From: an uncultured Cellvibrionales bacterium
GTDB taxonomy: Bacteria > Pseudomonadota > Gammaproteobacteria > Pseudomonadales > Porticoccaceae
Direction: 5' to 3'
Length of the DNA stretch: 62,144 nt
NCBI GenBank assembly: GCA_913062605.1
Contig: CAJXWQ010000009.1
Coordinates: 1 to 62,144, forward strand
This document shows, one piece after another, positions 15,509-25,756 of this stretch (its first letter is position 1; each line of letters opens with the position of its first letter). Made by a program: the position numbers and the translations under genes. Under the pieces are notes generated by a model. It saw only the letters and a list, made by a program, of their open reading frames with translations. It made no database searches and had not been told where the DNA came from.

Positions 15509-17914
15509 TCAGCCATCCATGTGATTGAGCCTAAGCGCATTGAGCACTACCAGCAATGAGCTTGCGGACATACCAATAGCCGCCGCCCATGGAGGAATCA
15601 GACCTGCTGCTGCCAACGGAAGAGCCAGAAGGTTGTAACACAATGCCCAGCCCAAATTTTGCTGGATCACCCTACGGGTTTTCCTCGCCAAGGTAATTGC
15701 CTTGGGTAAAATATCTAGGTTGCTCGATAGGAGAATACTATCAGCATGAATACGGGCAAAATCGGTAGCATCACCCAATGCCACGGATGCATCCGCACCA
15801 CTTAATACGGGGACATCATTAATTCCATCACCGACCATAATGACCCGGTGACCCGCTTTTTGTAGTCTGTTTGCCTGCACCAATTTCTGTTCCGGTGACA
15901 TACCACCACACCGCTCTGTAATCCCAAGCTTCTCAGCCATCTCATCTACCGTAGTCTGACGATCCCCACTGAACAGCGATACTTTTATACCTTGCGCCTT
16001 AAGGCTGGTAATTGCTTGAGCAGCACCAGGGCGCAATTCATCCTGTAAGAAAACCCAACCAAGGGGACAATTTTTATCGGCCAGCAACAGTGGCAACTGA
16101 CCTGAGTCCACAGCGGGTAGCACGGGTGTCACAAATCCAAACAGTTCCGTAATGTAGCTGGGCTGGCCAATGGCGTACTGGGTGTTCTCGACCACACCAG
16201 ATATACCTGCCCCCACCTGCTGCCTTACATCTCTCACCAAAGCCTTATCAGGAATGCCAGAAAATGCCCTGGCAATAGGGTGCAGGGAACCACTTTCAAG
16301 CCCGGCAGCTAACTTCAGCAAACACTCGGCCGGAACCTCAGCTAATGGAACAACATGGGCTATGGACATATTCCCCAGTGTCAGGGTGCCCGTTTTATCA
16401 AAGATCAGTTGATCTGCGGACGACAGTACTTCCAGCACATGGCCACGGCTGACCAAAAACCCGCACCGGCGCAGTTCGCTCGTTGCCACAGCCATCGCTG
16501 CAGGTGTAGCCAGTGATAGAGCACAGGGACAAGTCACCACTAACACCGATAACACAACCCAAAGTGCCTGCTCTGGTTGATGCTGCCACCACCACAGAGC
16601 CACCACCAATGCCACTAACAACACGGCCAGAACAAAATAGCTCGCCACTCGGTCTGCCAATGCGACCTGTACGGGCTTTTCTGTCTTGGCTTTCTCTACC
16701 AACTTCAAAATAGCGGATAGTCTGGTTTGATGACCCACAGCCGATACTCTAACCAGTAATGGGCTCTCACTATTCACCGTACCAGCACTGACTAAATCAC
16801 CTTGCTGCTTGCAAACAGGTAACTGCTCACCTGTTAACACGGCCTCAATCACGCTACTAACACCTTCATGTATTTCGCCATCACAGGGGATCGTATCTCC
16901 GGCAGCAACTCTGATTAAATCGCCCGACTGCAACGCTTTAACTGGTACGGCTTCCTCACCCTGCTCTGACAACCTCACGGTCGTGGGAGGAAGCAACTGC
17001 CCCATTCCTTCAGCGTGAGTATCATTACGATGCCTCACCCGCATTTCCAGATAGCGACCGAGTAACAGAAAGAAAGTAAACATGGCGACCGAGTCGAAAT
17101 AGACCTCACCGGACCGTGTTACTGTCCCCCAGCAACTAGCGGTAAATGCCAAACCAATGGCCAGTGAAACAGGCACGTCCATGGTCAGGTGTGCAAAGCG
17201 CAAGTTCCGCCAGGCGGCCTGAAAAAAAGGAAAAGCAGAGAAAAATACGACAGGTAGTGCAACGATCAGGCTTACCCACCGCAGATAATTTTGCCACTCA
17301 GGATCCATGCCCTGAAAAGCCCCGGCATAAAGGCCAACCGCCAACATGCCCGCTTGCATCATGCCAAAACCAGCGACACCCAAACGCTGTATAAAACGTC
17401 GATTTTCATGCTGACGAAGCTGACGCGCTTCTTCGTCACTAGCGGGTCGTGCATCATAACCAATTGCCAAAAACCCGCTGAGCAATTGGCTCAATTTGAT
17501 CTGACCTGCGTCCCACTCCACCAGCGCTCGGTGGTTAGTCACATTAACCCTCACGTCAACCACTCCAGGCTGCTTTTTCAGGTGATGTTCAATAAGCCAG
17601 GCACAGGCAGCACAAGTAATACCGCCCACTAATAACTGGATTTGTCGATGACCATTGTCTAGCTGATCAACGTAGTCAGCTTGTACTTCTGGTAAATCGT
17701 AGGCTTCAAGTGCAGCTTGTTTGGTTAGATCAGGTCGGGAGGCATTGGAGGCGCGATATTGATAGAAACGGGATAGACCACCATCGCAAATAGCCGTCGC
17801 TACAGCCTGACAACCGGGGCAACACATATCCCGATTCTTACCCTCAATCTCAACCGTAAAACTGGAGTTTACTGGTACTGGAAGACCACAGTGATAGCAG
17901 CTTTCGTGACTCAT
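15509..17914 (-). CDS. ccoI: Copper-translocating P1B-type ATPase CcoI (FixI)
   Basis: 801-residue copper exporter that supplies the CuB site of cbb3 oxidase. N-terminal paired cysteines (CYHCGLP, CCPGCQA) precede a heavy-metal-associated domain with CAAC at 101-104. The membrane motif CPC is at 462-464, the phosphorylation site is D506 in DKTGTLT, and VGDGINDVP is the hinge. Its ATG overlaps the ccoH stop by four bases, so the two are translationally coupled. Length and domain order match FixI/CcoI rather than CopA. Confidence 0.96.
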   Translation of the reverse strand: MSHESCYHCGLPVPVNSSFTVEIEGKNRDMCCPGCQAVATAICDGGLSRFYQYRASNASRPDLTKQAALEAYDLPEVQADYVDQLDNGHRQIQLLVGGITCAACAWLIEHHLKKQPGVVDVRVNVTNHRALVEWDAGQIKLSQLLSGFLAIGYDARPASDEEARQLRQHENRRFIQRLGVAGFGMMQAGMLAVGLYAGAFQGMDPEWQNYLRWVSLIVALPVVFFSAFPFFQAAWRNLRFAHLTMDVPVSLAIGLAFTASCWGTVTRSGEVYFDSVAMFTFFLLLGRYLEMRVRHRNDTHAEGMGQLLPPTTVRLSEQGEEAVPVKALQSGDLIRVAAGDTIPCDGEIHEGVSSVIEAVLTGEQLPVCKQQGDLVSAGTVNSESPLLVRVSAVGHQTRLSAILKLVEKAKTEKPVQVALADRVASYFVLAVLLVALVVALWWWQHQPEQALWVVLSVLVVTCPCALSLATPAAMAVATSELRRCGFLVSRGHVLEVLSSADQLIFDKTGTLTLGNMSIAHVVPLAEVPAECLLKLAAGLESGSLHPIARAFSGIPDKALVRDVRQQVGAGISGVVENTQYAIGQPSYITELFGFVTPVLPAVDSGQLPLLLADKNCPLGWVFLQDELRPGAAQAITSLKAQGIKVSLFSGDRQTTVDEMAEKLGITERCGGMSPEQKLVQANRLQKAGHRVIMVGDGINDVPVLSGADASVALGDATDFARIHADSILLSSNLDILPKAITLARKTRRVIQQNLGWALCYNLLALPLAAAGLIPPWAAAIGMSASSLLVVLNALRLNHMDG

Positions 17915-18447
17915 CGAGCTAGCAAGGTAACCTGCTGGCTGTCGGAGAAATTAATTTCACCGCTGAGGCGCCACTCCTGTTCTGGTAGTGGAACCAGCCG
18001 CAGATAATACCGGTGACGGAGATTTCGTTCTAAATCTACACGGTAGTGATTGGGAGACATTAATGACATGGACAAGTCCCTATCGCGGGTCCCATCGGTT
18101 GGGTGAAGTAATTGAAGAGCCAAGTGACTGGCATTAACATCAGCGCCCATCAAAGTGACAAATAACTCACCACTGCCACTATCCAGGCGCAACTCCGCTG
18201 ACAACCCCATCGCTGTGGCCAAGTGATCCTGCTCAAAGCTCTGGTTAATGGCCAACCCATCCCGGTAGTAGTTGTCATTAACCAGCGTATCTGCACCATT
18301 GAATGCAATATAAACTGTGGTCAGACCCGCAATCACAACACTGCCGGGCAAGGCCATTAAAAACCAGGGCCAAAACTGGCGATACCAAGGCTTGTCATCC
18401 ATGCCTGTCTCTCTCTTTGCCTCTGAAGGCTGAGCCGGTTGTTTCAA
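17911..18447 (-). CDS. ccoH: cbb3 oxidase assembly protein CcoH (FixH)
   Basis: 178 residues, with a conserved PWYRQFWPWFLMALPGSVVIAGL membrane anchor and a periplasmic FixH domain (DNYYRDGLAINQSFEQDHLA, then beta-rich). It helps assemble or stabilise the oxidase. The longest reading starts with TTG at 18447, with GAGGA seven bases upstream. The ATG at 18402 (MDDKPWY) is an alternative that fits many homologues. It overlaps ccoI by four bases. Confidence 0.92.
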   Translation of the reverse strand: MKQPAQPSEAKRETGMDDKPWYRQFWPWFLMALPGSVVIAGLTTVYIAFNGADTLVNDNYYRDGLAINQSFEQDHLATAMGLSAELRLDSGSGELFVTLMGADVNASHLALQLLHPTDGTRDRDLSMSLMSPNHYRVDLERNLRHRYYLRLVPLPEQEWRLSGEINFSDSQQVTLLAR

Positions 18448-18500
18448 GGGGTATTCCTCACAAAAACTTTCATGGACTTAATCGTAGACCCGAATGCGCA

Positions 18501-19928
18501 CTAGCGGCGCAGACGCGGACCAATAAACCGGTTTTCTTCAGTGGCATTGATTGCTGGATCATCCACTGACTCAACAACAAAAATGACATCAACATTCGGG
18601 CTTTTCATCAAACCAGGGTCCAATGCAACGCTGACGGGCATACTCATCACCTCGCCTTCTACCACAGTAACCTGCTCGGCGCCCCTGTAACTAAACTCAT
18701 GGTCACCCTCTACCCGAATACTATAACGGTGATCCTTGGTGTCCATATTGTTGATTTTTAAGGTATAAATATTTTCCACCAATCCCATAGCGCTTTCACG
18801 GAACATCACGTTGCGATCGCGAATAATGTTCACCTCAAGTGGCATACGGGTGAAAATATTATAACCAAAGGCGCCCGTCATGATTGTCAGCGCCACAACG
18901 TAACCAATAAAACGCGGCCTTAGAATATGAGTTTTCCCATGCTTCATGGCATGTTCAGTGGTGAACTGAATCAACCCCGGCTCGTAGTCCATTTTATCCA
19001 TCACCGTGTTACAGGCATCGATACACAAACCACAATCAATACATTCGTATTGCAGGCCATCCCGGATATCAATACCCGTGGGGCAAACCTGTACACAGAG
19101 CGAACAGTCAACACAATCACCCTTGCCTTCGGCCATATGATCGACTGACTTCTTCCGTGCACCACGGGGCTCACCGCGCTCGACATCATAGGACACGATT
19201 AACGTATCCTTATCGAACATAACAGATTGAAAACGGGCATAGGGGCACATGTACATGCACACTTGCTCACGGAGAAAACCCGCATTCATAAAGGTCAATA
19301 CGGCAAAGAAAAATGTCCAGAATACCGCTGCCGGATGAGCGGAAAAACTCAATAGCTCTGGCACCAGCGCCCTGATCGGATTGTAGTAGCCGACAAAGGT
19401 CAGAGCTGTCACAAAAGCCAACAGCCCCCAAAGGAAAAACTTACTACCCCGTTTCTTTAGCTTGTTGAAATCCCAGTGAGACTGATCCAGCTTGATTCGC
19501 TGATTGCGATCACCCTCACACCAGTCTTCAATGGACATAAACAACATAGTCCAGACCGTTTGCGGGCAGGTAAAACCACACCAAACACGACCGACCAGAA
19601 CTGTTGCAGTAAACAGGGCAAATGCTGAAATTATCAACGCCCAGGACAACAACATAAAGTCCTGTGGCCAGAATGTAATCCAAAAAACGTGGAATTTTCG
19701 TGCGGGCAGATCAAACCAGATCGCCTGATGACCATCAAGATTAATCCAGGGTAAAAGAAAATAAGCGCTAAGCATGGGTATCCATGTCCAGCGCCGGAGG
19801 TCCCGAAAGAAGCCGGGCAGCTTTCGGGTTTGGATTTTCTCTCGGGTCTGGTAAAGGTCCAGAACCTTGATGGTTTCCTCATGGGCAGCATGACCATGCT
19901 GATTGAGAGGCTTTTTATCGTCACTCAT
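18501..19928 (-). CDS. ccoG: cbb3 oxidase accessory iron-sulfur protein CcoG (FixG/RdxA)
   Basis: 475-residue membrane protein with five or so helices. It carries CGFTCPQTVW in the membrane part and two ferredoxin-type 4Fe-4S motifs, CVDCSLCVQVCPTGIDI and CIDCGLCIDACN, near residues 250-285, then an immunoglobulin-like C-terminal FixG domain. CcoG is implicated in copper reduction during oxidase assembly. It begins 37 bp after ccoP, so the structural and assembly genes form one run. Confidence 0.96.
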   Translation of the reverse strand: MSDDKKPLNQHGHAAHEETIKVLDLYQTREKIQTRKLPGFFRDLRRWTWIPMLSAYFLLPWINLDGHQAIWFDLPARKFHVFWITFWPQDFMLLSWALIISAFALFTATVLVGRVWCGFTCPQTVWTMLFMSIEDWCEGDRNQRIKLDQSHWDFNKLKKRGSKFFLWGLLAFVTALTFVGYYNPIRALVPELLSFSAHPAAVFWTFFFAVLTFMNAGFLREQVCMYMCPYARFQSVMFDKDTLIVSYDVERGEPRGARKKSVDHMAEGKGDCVDCSLCVQVCPTGIDIRDGLQYECIDCGLCIDACNTVMDKMDYEPGLIQFTTEHAMKHGKTHILRPRFIGYVVALTIMTGAFGYNIFTRMPLEVNIIRDRNVMFRESAMGLVENIYTLKINNMDTKDHRYSIRVEGDHEFSYRGAEQVTVVEGEVMSMPVSVALDPGLMKSPNVDVIFVVESVDDPAINATEENRFIGPRLRR

Positions 19929-19965
19929 ACTAAGCTATCCACTACTGCCCCGGAGGGGTATACCC

Positions 19966-20868
19966 TTACTGGTTTTTAGATAGGTTATACACGTAGCCAG
20001 CAAGCAAGTGAATTTTTTCTGCCTTGAGTTTATCGGCCTGAGCAGGCATATCACCATTACGGCCATTACGGATAGAATGTCGTACCAATGAGGGCGAACC
20101 CCCGTAGAGCCACACGCCATCAGTCAAGTTTGGCGCACCAATAGCAGCCATTCCAGTGCCATCTGCGCCATGACAGGCCGCGCAGTAAGTCGTATAAACC
20201 TGAGCACCCTTCTCTGACTTGGCTGCATCGTGCTCCCGACCACTGATATTGAAAACATATTCAGCGACGTTATCTACACCCTCTTCACCGATAACAGCAC
20301 TCCATGCCGGCATAGCACCTTGGCGACCGTGAGTAATAGAAGCCTTGATATCGGCAGCACTTCCACCATACAACCAATTACTATCAGCCAGGTTTGGGAA
20401 CCCATAACTGCCCCGTCCATCGGAGCCATGACAAACCGAACAGTTGTTGTTAAACAAGCGACGGCCCATCTTTATAGCATCGGGATTGGCGATCAACTCC
20501 TCGACGGGCATATCAGCATACTGAGCATAAACCGGTGCGTATTTTTCTTCTGCGGCATCCACTTCCTCTTGCCACTGGCCGGTCTGAGTCCAACCCAGCA
20601 CACCCGCATAACTACCCATTCCCGGGTACAGCACCAGATAGACCACACCAAAAATAACGGTGCCAAGATACATATTGAACCACCAAGTTGGCAGTGGGTT
20701 GTCGTACTCTTCAATACCATCGTATACATGACCAGTTTTGGGAGCCTCACCATCTTTGATGTCCTCGGAGGAAACCTCAATCTTACGGGTAGCGAACAAT
20801 AGCCAGGTACACCCAGCGATAGTTACCGCAGTAATAACGATAATCCAGATACTCCAGAAGGTACTCAT
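19966..20868 (-). CDS. ccoP: cbb3 cytochrome c oxidase subunit III, CcoP
   Basis: 300-residue di-heme c-type cytochrome that passes electrons into the cbb3 oxidase. It has an N-terminal membrane helix (WIIVITAVTIAGCTWLLF), a second membrane segment around residue 65 (WWFNMYLGTVIFGVVYLVLYPG), and two heme-binding motifs, CSVCH and CAACH, in the periplasmic part. Its ATG lies 14 bp after the ccoQ stop. Confidence 0.97.
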   Translation of the reverse strand: MSTFWSIWIIVITAVTIAGCTWLLFATRKIEVSSEDIKDGEAPKTGHVYDGIEEYDNPLPTWWFNMYLGTVIFGVVYLVLYPGMGSYAGVLGWTQTGQWQEEVDAAEEKYAPVYAQYADMPVEELIANPDAIKMGRRLFNNNCSVCHGSDGRGSYGFPNLADSNWLYGGSAADIKASITHGRQGAMPAWSAVIGEEGVDNVAEYVFNISGREHDAAKSEKGAQVYTTYCAACHGADGTGMAAIGAPNLTDGVWLYGGSPSLVRHSIRNGRNGDMPAQADKLKAEKIHLLAGYVYNLSKNQ

Positions 20869-20882
20869 AACAGGTCCTACCT

Positions 20883-21047
20883 CTATTTATTTTTGTTTTG
20901 CGACGATGTTTTCTCATCGGCAAACGGCAGTTGTGCTGCCTCATCAAAATCTTTTTTCTTGTCACCACTAAAGGCCCACCAGCACACACCTAAAAATGCA
21001 ACCATAGTCAGAACTGTGCCAATACCTTGTAGTGTTCCTTCGTCCAT
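20883..21047 (-). CDS. ccoQ: cbb3 oxidase small subunit CcoQ
   Basis: 54 residues: [18 protein letters not shown], then LGVCWWAFSGDKKKDFDEAAQLPF and a charged tail. A single membrane helix followed by the FSGDKKKDFDEAA signature is typical of CcoQ, the small stabilising subunit. The start shares one base with the ccoO stop (TAATG), so it is translationally coupled. Confidence 0.95.
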   Translation of the reverse strand: MDEGTLQGIGTVLTMVAFLGVCWWAFSGDKKKDFDEAAQLPFADEKTSSQNKNK

Positions 21048-21661
21048 TAGCGCTTCCTCGTCAGCAAAGTACCGAGCTGCTGTAAATAAACCACCAGAGC
21101 ATCAACTTCTGTCACCTCACCACTGGCAAATGGTACGGCAGCATTAGCGATATCCTCATCAGTATAAGGAACACCGACTATCCTCAAGGCCGTCATTTTG
21201 GCAGCAGTATCTTCACCCGTCAGAGTGTTTTCAAATAACCAGGAGAAGCCGGGCATGTTGGACTCAGGCACGACATCCCTTGGGTTATAGAGGTGCGCCA
21301 TATGCCAGTCATCACTGTAACGGCCACCCACTCGAGCCAAATCTGGCCCAGTGCGTTTGGAGCCCCACAGGAAAGGATGTTCATAGACATGCTCGCCCGC
21401 CACAGAGTAATGACCATAACGCTCTGTCTCAGCACGGAAGGGGCGAACCATCTGCGTATGGCAAACATGGCAACCTTCTTTAATGTAGATATCACGCCCC
21501 TCTAGAGCTATTGCACCTAGCGGCTTAAGACCCTCAATAGGTTCTGTAGTCTCAGCCTGCCAGAACAGTGGAATAACCTGTGCCAAACCACCAAAACTGA
21601 TTGCAACGACAATCAGCACAATCATCAGGCCTATATTCTTCTCAACAATCTCATGTTTCAC
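21047..21661 (-). CDS. ccoO: cbb3 cytochrome c oxidase subunit II, CcoO
   Basis: 204-residue mono-heme subunit with an N-terminal anchor ([25 protein letters not shown]) and the heme motif CHVCH in [15 protein letters not shown] place the start at GTG 21659-21661 (VKHEIVEKN) because AAGGAG lies seven bases upstream and homologues begin there; the ORF extends 21 codons further without support. It follows ccoN by 13 bp. Confidence 0.96.
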   Translation of the reverse strand: MKHEIVEKNIGLMIVLIVVAISFGGLAQVIPLFWQAETTEPIEGLKPLGAIALEGRDIYIKEGCHVCHTQMVRPFRAETERYGHYSVAGEHVYEHPFLWGSKRTGPDLARVGGRYSDDWHMAHLYNPRDVVPESNMPGFSWLFENTLTGEDTAAKMTALRIVGVPYTDEDIANAAVPFASGEVTEVDALVVYLQQLGTLLTRKR

Positions 21662-21674
21662 TGTTGCTCTCCTT

Positions 21675-23117
21675 TTAAGCTGCTTGAGCTTCAGCACTTG
21701 CCGCTTGTTTTGGCTCGTCACCACGAATAGTACGCCATACGTTGTAAGCCATGATCAACATACCTGACAAGAAGATTACCCCCCCGAACAGCCTCACATA
21801 GTAGCCGGGATAGCTCGCCGCAATGGACTCAGCAAAGCTATAAGTTAAAGTCCCATCAGTATTAAAGGCACGCCACATCAAGCCCTGTGCAATACCATTC
21901 ACCCACATGGATGCAATGTAGAGCACAGTACCAATCGTTGAGAGCCAAAAGTGAAGATTAATCAGCTGAATGCTGTACATCTGACTACGCTTATAGAGGA
22001 CCGGAATGAGGTGATACAGCATCCCGATAGACACCATAGCTACCCAGCCCAATGCCCCTGAATGCACATGACCGATAGTCCAGTCAGTGTTGTGAGACAG
22101 CGCATTGACTGTCTTAATCGCCATCATTGGTCCTTCAAAGGTAGACATACCGTAGAAGGAAAGAGAAACCACAAGAAAACGTAATGTCGGGTCATACCGC
22201 AGTTTGTGCCAGGCACCGGACAACGTCATCATGCCGTTAATCATACCGCCCCATGAGGGGGCCAACAGAATCAATGACATCACCATACCCAGGCTCTGAA
22301 CCCAATCAGGAAGTGCAGAGTACATTAGGTGGTGAGGACCCGCCCAAATATAAACAGCAATTAATGCCCAAAAATGCACGATCGATAAACGATAGGAGTA
22401 AACCGGACGGCCAGCCTGCTTCGGGACAAAATAGTACATCATTCCCAGAAAGCCAGCCGTTAAAAAGAAGCCTACTGCATTGTGGCCATACCACCACTGA
22501 ACCATCGCATCAATAGTCCCTGCATAGGCAGAGTAAGATTTCATTGCCGTCACAGGTATTGCAGCACTATTACCTAAATGTAAAACAGCTACCGCAATAA
22601 TAAAGGCACCAAAAAACCAGTTTGCCACATAAATATGTGACGTTGTCCGCTTCATAACCGTACCAAAGAAGACAACAGCAAATGACACCCAAACCAGAGT
22701 AATGGCAATATCAATCGGCCATTCCAGCTCAGCATATTCTTTTGTGCTCGTCATACCCAAAGGCAGAGATATCACAGCCGAAACAATAACGGCTTGCCAC
22801 CCCCAAAAGGTAAAACCTGCTAACCAGTTGCAAAATAGCGGGGTATGACAGGTTCGTTGCACAACATGGTAGACGGACGCAAAGAGCGCGCAACCACCGA
22901 AGGCAAAAACTACTGCGTTAGTATGTAATGGACGCAAGCGACCAAAATGAAACCAGGGTAACTGCATATTCAGGTCAGGCCAGATTAGTTCGGCGGCAAG
23001 AATAACGCCGACCAACATACCCACAATTCCCCAAACCACAGTCATGATGGCAAATTGCTTTACCACTCTGGTGTTATAAACCGGCAAATCGCCAGCGGTC
23101 GTGACATTGCTACTCAT
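21675..23117 (-). CDS. ccoN: cbb3 cytochrome c oxidase catalytic subunit I, CcoN
   Basis: 480-residue heme-copper oxidase subunit with 12 or more membrane helices. It contains the low-spin heme b and high-spin heme b3/CuB histidines, for example [39 protein letters not shown] and [16 protein letters not shown]. The start ATG 23115-23117 (MSSNVTTAG) is chosen because the predicted transcription start from the Anr-type promoter lies at about 23189. The 24 extra codons of the longer reading therefore fall in the leader. Confidence 0.97.
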   Translation of the reverse strand: MSSNVTTAGDLPVYNTRVVKQFAIMTVVWGIVGMLVGVILAAELIWPDLNMQLPWFHFGRLRPLHTNAVVFAFGGCALFASVYHVVQRTCHTPLFCNWLAGFTFWGWQAVIVSAVISLPLGMTSTKEYAELEWPIDIAITLVWVSFAVVFFGTVMKRTTSHIYVANWFFGAFIIAVAVLHLGNSAAIPVTAMKSYSAYAGTIDAMVQWWYGHNAVGFFLTAGFLGMMYYFVPKQAGRPVYSYRLSIVHFWALIAVYIWAGPHHLMYSALPDWVQSLGMVMSLILLAPSWGGMINGMMTLSGAWHKLRYDPTLRFLVVSLSFYGMSTFEGPMMAIKTVNALSHNTDWTIGHVHSGALGWVAMVSIGMLYHLIPVLYKRSQMYSIQLINLHFWLSTIGTVLYIASMWVNGIAQGLMWRAFNTDGTLTYSFAESIAASYPGYYVRLFGGVIFLSGMLIMAYNVWRTIRGDEPKQAASAEAQAA

Positions 23118-23195
23118 TTTTATTTTCTCGTAGTAAGTCTGGTAATTAAAACTCTTTAGTGGTGGGTGCAAACTCCCCTCACCTACCACGCCGGT

Positions 23196-23237
23196 ATTAT
23201 TCCTTAACAGCTAATGACAGATATTGATTTACGTCAA
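23196..23237 (-). promoter_or_regulatory. Class II Anr/FNR promoter of the cbb3 operon
   Basis: On the minus strand TTGACGTAAATCAA (23224-23237) matches the Anr/FNR consensus TTGAT-N4-ATCAA or TTGAC-N4-ATCAA. With its centre placed at -41.5, the hexamer AATAAT (23196-23201) falls exactly at -12 to -7, predicting a start near 23189, 72 bp before ccoN. This fits oxygen-limited induction of a high-affinity oxidase. Confidence 0.85.
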
Positions 23238-23260
23238 GTTTCATATGGCCATGGAGGAAA

Positions 23261-24481
23261 TCAACTCAAGCTGCGCCCCTTATTAGCGGCAATTCTAAGA
23301 CGCAATGCATTCAATTTAATGAAACCCTCCGCATCCTTCTGATCATAGGCACCGGCATCATCCTCAAAGGTGGCAATTTTTTCATCGAAAAGGCTATCTT
23401 CAGACTGCCGTCCCACCACCGTCACATTGCCCTTGTATAACTTCAGGCGGACCACGCCATTGACCACGTCCTGAGTCTCGTCAATCATGGTTTGGAGCAT
23501 ATGTCGTTCTGGGGACCACCAGTAACCGTTGTAAATCATCTCGGCATACTTTGGCATTAGGCTATCTTTTAAATGGGCCACTTCTCTATCCAGAGTCAGG
23601 GATTCGATCGCACGATGCGCACGTAACATGATGGTGCCACCGGGTGTTTCGTAACAGCCCCGAGCTTTCATTCCCACATAACGATTTTCAACAAGGTCCA
23701 ATCGCCCAATACCGTTATCACCACCCACCTTATTAAGGTGCTCGAGCACAGTGGCTGGAGACATGGGCTGTCCATCAATCGCCACAATATCGCCTTTTGT
23801 GTAGCTCAGCTCAATATAGGTAGGCACATCTGGGGCGTTTTCAGGAGACATACTCCAACGCCACATATCTTCTTCCGGCTCCCACCAGGGGTCTTCCAAA
23901 TTGCCACCCTCGTAGGAAATATGTAGCAGGTTGGCATCCATGGAATAAGGTGATTTTTTCTTTTTACCAGAAAAATCAACCGGGATATTGTGGGTCTCAC
24001 AATAATTCATCAGCGTTTCACGGGACGTCAAATCCCACTCACGCCAGGGTGCTATCACTTCTATACCCGGCTTTAACGCATAGGCCCCCAATTCAAAACG
24101 CACCTGATCATTCCCTTTACCGGTTGCGCCATGGGAAATGGCATCTGCACCCGTTTCGTTGGCAATTTCAATCAATCGTTTGGCAATTAAAGGACGGGCA
24201 ATGGAAGTACCCAGCAGGTATTCGCCTTCATAAATGGTATTTGCCCGAAACATTGGAAACACATAATCGCGAACAAACTCTTCACGCAGATCGTCAATAT
24301 AAATCTCTTTCACACCCAACGCTTCAGCTTTAGCTCGTGCGGGCTCAACTTCTTCGCCCTGACCAATATCAGCGGTAAACGTGACCACCTCACACTGATA
24401 AGTTTCTTGTAACCATTTGACGATAACAGAGGTATCCAGGCCCCCTGAATAAGCTAAAACGACTTTCTTAATGTCGGACAC
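23261..24481 (-). CDS. argG: Argininosuccinate synthase
   Basis: Condenses citrulline and aspartate with ATP in arginine biosynthesis. 406 residues, full length. The N-terminal PP-loop [15 protein letters not shown] binds ATP, followed by [13 protein letters not shown] and [17 protein letters not shown]. The start is GTG at 24479-24481 with AGGAG seven bases upstream. It lies just upstream of the ccoN promoter on the same strand with no visible terminator, so read-through into the oxidase operon is possible. argD-argF are elsewhere in the window. Confidence 0.97.
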   Translation of the reverse strand: MSDIKKVVLAYSGGLDTSVIVKWLQETYQCEVVTFTADIGQGEEVEPARAKAEALGVKEIYIDDLREEFVRDYVFPMFRANTIYEGEYLLGTSIARPLIAKRLIEIANETGADAISHGATGKGNDQVRFELGAYALKPGIEVIAPWREWDLTSRETLMNYCETHNIPVDFSGKKKKSPYSMDANLLHISYEGGNLEDPWWEPEEDMWRWSMSPENAPDVPTYIELSYTKGDIVAIDGQPMSPATVLEHLNKVGGDNGIGRLDLVENRYVGMKARGCYETPGGTIMLRAHRAIESLTLDREVAHLKDSLMPKYAEMIYNGYWWSPERHMLQTMIDETQDVVNGVVRLKLYKGNVTVVGRQSEDSLFDEKIATFEDDAGAYDQKDAEGFIKLNALRLRIAANKGRSLS

Positions 24482-24518
24482 GACACAACTCCTGATTAGA
24501 AAATTTAGGGATGAAAAT

Positions 24519-24547
24519 TGGTCGCTATTCTAATATGCCAGCGACCA
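24519..24547. other. Inverted repeat between argG and pyrC
   Basis: TGGTCGCT (24519-24526) and AGCGACCA (24540-24547) form a perfect 8-bp inverted repeat with a 13-nt loop in the divergent intergenic region. It could be an operator or a leader hairpin. There is no T-run. Confidence 0.4.
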
Positions 24548-24632
24548 GTTTCACAGCAAATGCCGGGCAATTACCTTGTAAAAGCCTGAGACAACAAAAG
24601 CAAATGACAAATTCTTTGAGCCTTAACCATTC

Positions 24633-24658
24633 AAGCCACACTATAAAGCCACACTATA
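24633..24658 (+). repeat. Perfect 13-bp direct duplication upstream of pyrC
   Basis: AAGCCACACTATA occurs twice in immediate succession, 50-75 bp before the pyrC start. The duplication is exact and so probably recent. Confidence 0.85.
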
Positions 24659-24707
24659 TTCCGGTAGCATCCACTTCTGTAACAAGCCTCAGACATAAGC
24701 AGAACAC

Positions 24708-25754
24708 ATGACACAACTGACAATAACTCGTCCCGATGACTGGCATGTACATCTGCGAGATGGTGATGCCCTGCCCTACACAGTTCCCGATGCAGCCCGC
24801 TACTTTGGCCGAGCTATCATCATGCCTAACCTGGTACCGCCGGTTCTCAATACAGAACAAGCCCAAGCCTACGGCGAGCGCATCATGAAACATCGGCCTA
24901 CCGGTAGTCACTGGCAACCCCTGATGGTCTTGTATCTCACAGACAATACCCAGCCCGAAGAAATTACCCGAGCGAAGGCTTCAGGCAACATTTTTGCCTG
25001 TAAATACTACCCAGCTGGCGCCACAACTAACTCTGACTCTGGTGTTACCCGTTTGACCAACATATACCCTGTTTTGGCTCAGATGGAAAAAGAAGGTCTA
25101 CCCCTACTTTTGCACGGTGAAATCACAGATCAGGACATTGACATATTTGACCGAGAAGCTGTTTTTATTGAGCGCCACTTGAAAACCTTGGTCCACGACT
25201 TTCCTGGTCTAAAAGTGGTGCTTGAACATATCACTACTCGCGAAGGCGCCCAGTTTGTCGCGGAAGCGTCAACCCATGTGGCTGCGACAATCACCCCACA
25301 ACACCTACTCTACAACCGCAACCATATGTTAGCGGGCGGAATAAAACCTCACTACTACTGCCTGCCAATCCTTAAGCGAAACATTCATCAAGAAGCACTG
25401 GTCACGGCAGCTACCAGTGGCAGCCCCAAATATTTTTTGGGCACAGACTCAGCCCCCCACGCCACTGACAAAAAGGAAAATGCCTGTGGGTGTGCCGGCT
25501 GCTATTCAAACCATGCCGCCATTGAACTGTACGCTGAAGCTTTTGAACAAGCAGGTGCTCTGAATAAGCTAGAAGGTTTTGCTAGTCATTTTGGGGCAGA
25601 TTTCTACGGGTTGCCACGAAACGGCGACACGATCACCCTGAAAAGGTCCGCATGGAAAAGCCCAGAAGCATTGCCCTTTGGCAACAACACCCTGACACCT
25701 CTCGGTGCCGGTGAAACCCGACAATGGCAAATAATTAATAAGGCAAGCACCTAA
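24708..25754 (+). CDS. pyrC: Dihydroorotase (class II)
   Basis: Cyclises N-carbamoyl-aspartate to dihydroorotate in pyrimidine synthesis. 348 residues, like the E. coli enzyme. Metal and substrate motifs: [10 protein letters not shown], the carbamylated lysine in [13 protein letters not shown], the HGE histidine, HITT, and GTDSAPH with the catalytic aspartate. The flexible-loop region [16 protein letters not shown] is intact. It is divergent from argG, and rnt follows two bases after its stop. Confidence 0.97.
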   Translation: MTQLTITRPDDWHVHLRDGDALPYTVPDAARYFGRAIIMPNLVPPVLNTEQAQAYGERIMKHRPTGSHWQPLMVLYLTDNTQPEEITRAKASGNIFACKYYPAGATTNSDSGVTRLTNIYPVLAQMEKEGLPLLLHGEITDQDIDIFDREAVFIERHLKTLVHDFPGLKVVLEHITTREGAQFVAEASTHVAATITPQHLLYNRNHMLAGGIKPHYYCLPILKRNIHQEALVTAATSGSPKYFLGTDSAPHATDKKENACGCAGCYSNHAAIELYAEAFEQAGALNKLEGFASHFGADFYGLPRNGDTITLKRSAWKSPEALPFGNNTLTPLGAGETRQWQIINKAST

Positions 25755-25756
25755 TC

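Noticed and set aside
20230..20802. 190-codon plus-strand ORF opposite ccoP
   Set aside because: It is fully antisense to the di-heme cytochrome gene, has no ribosome-binding site and no recognisable domain. It is a shadow of ccoP codon usage, like other long antisense readings in the window.
23118..23189. N-terminal 24-codon extension of ccoN
   Set aside because: The predicted Anr-dependent transcription start falls at about 23189, and homologues begin at MSSN-type sequence.
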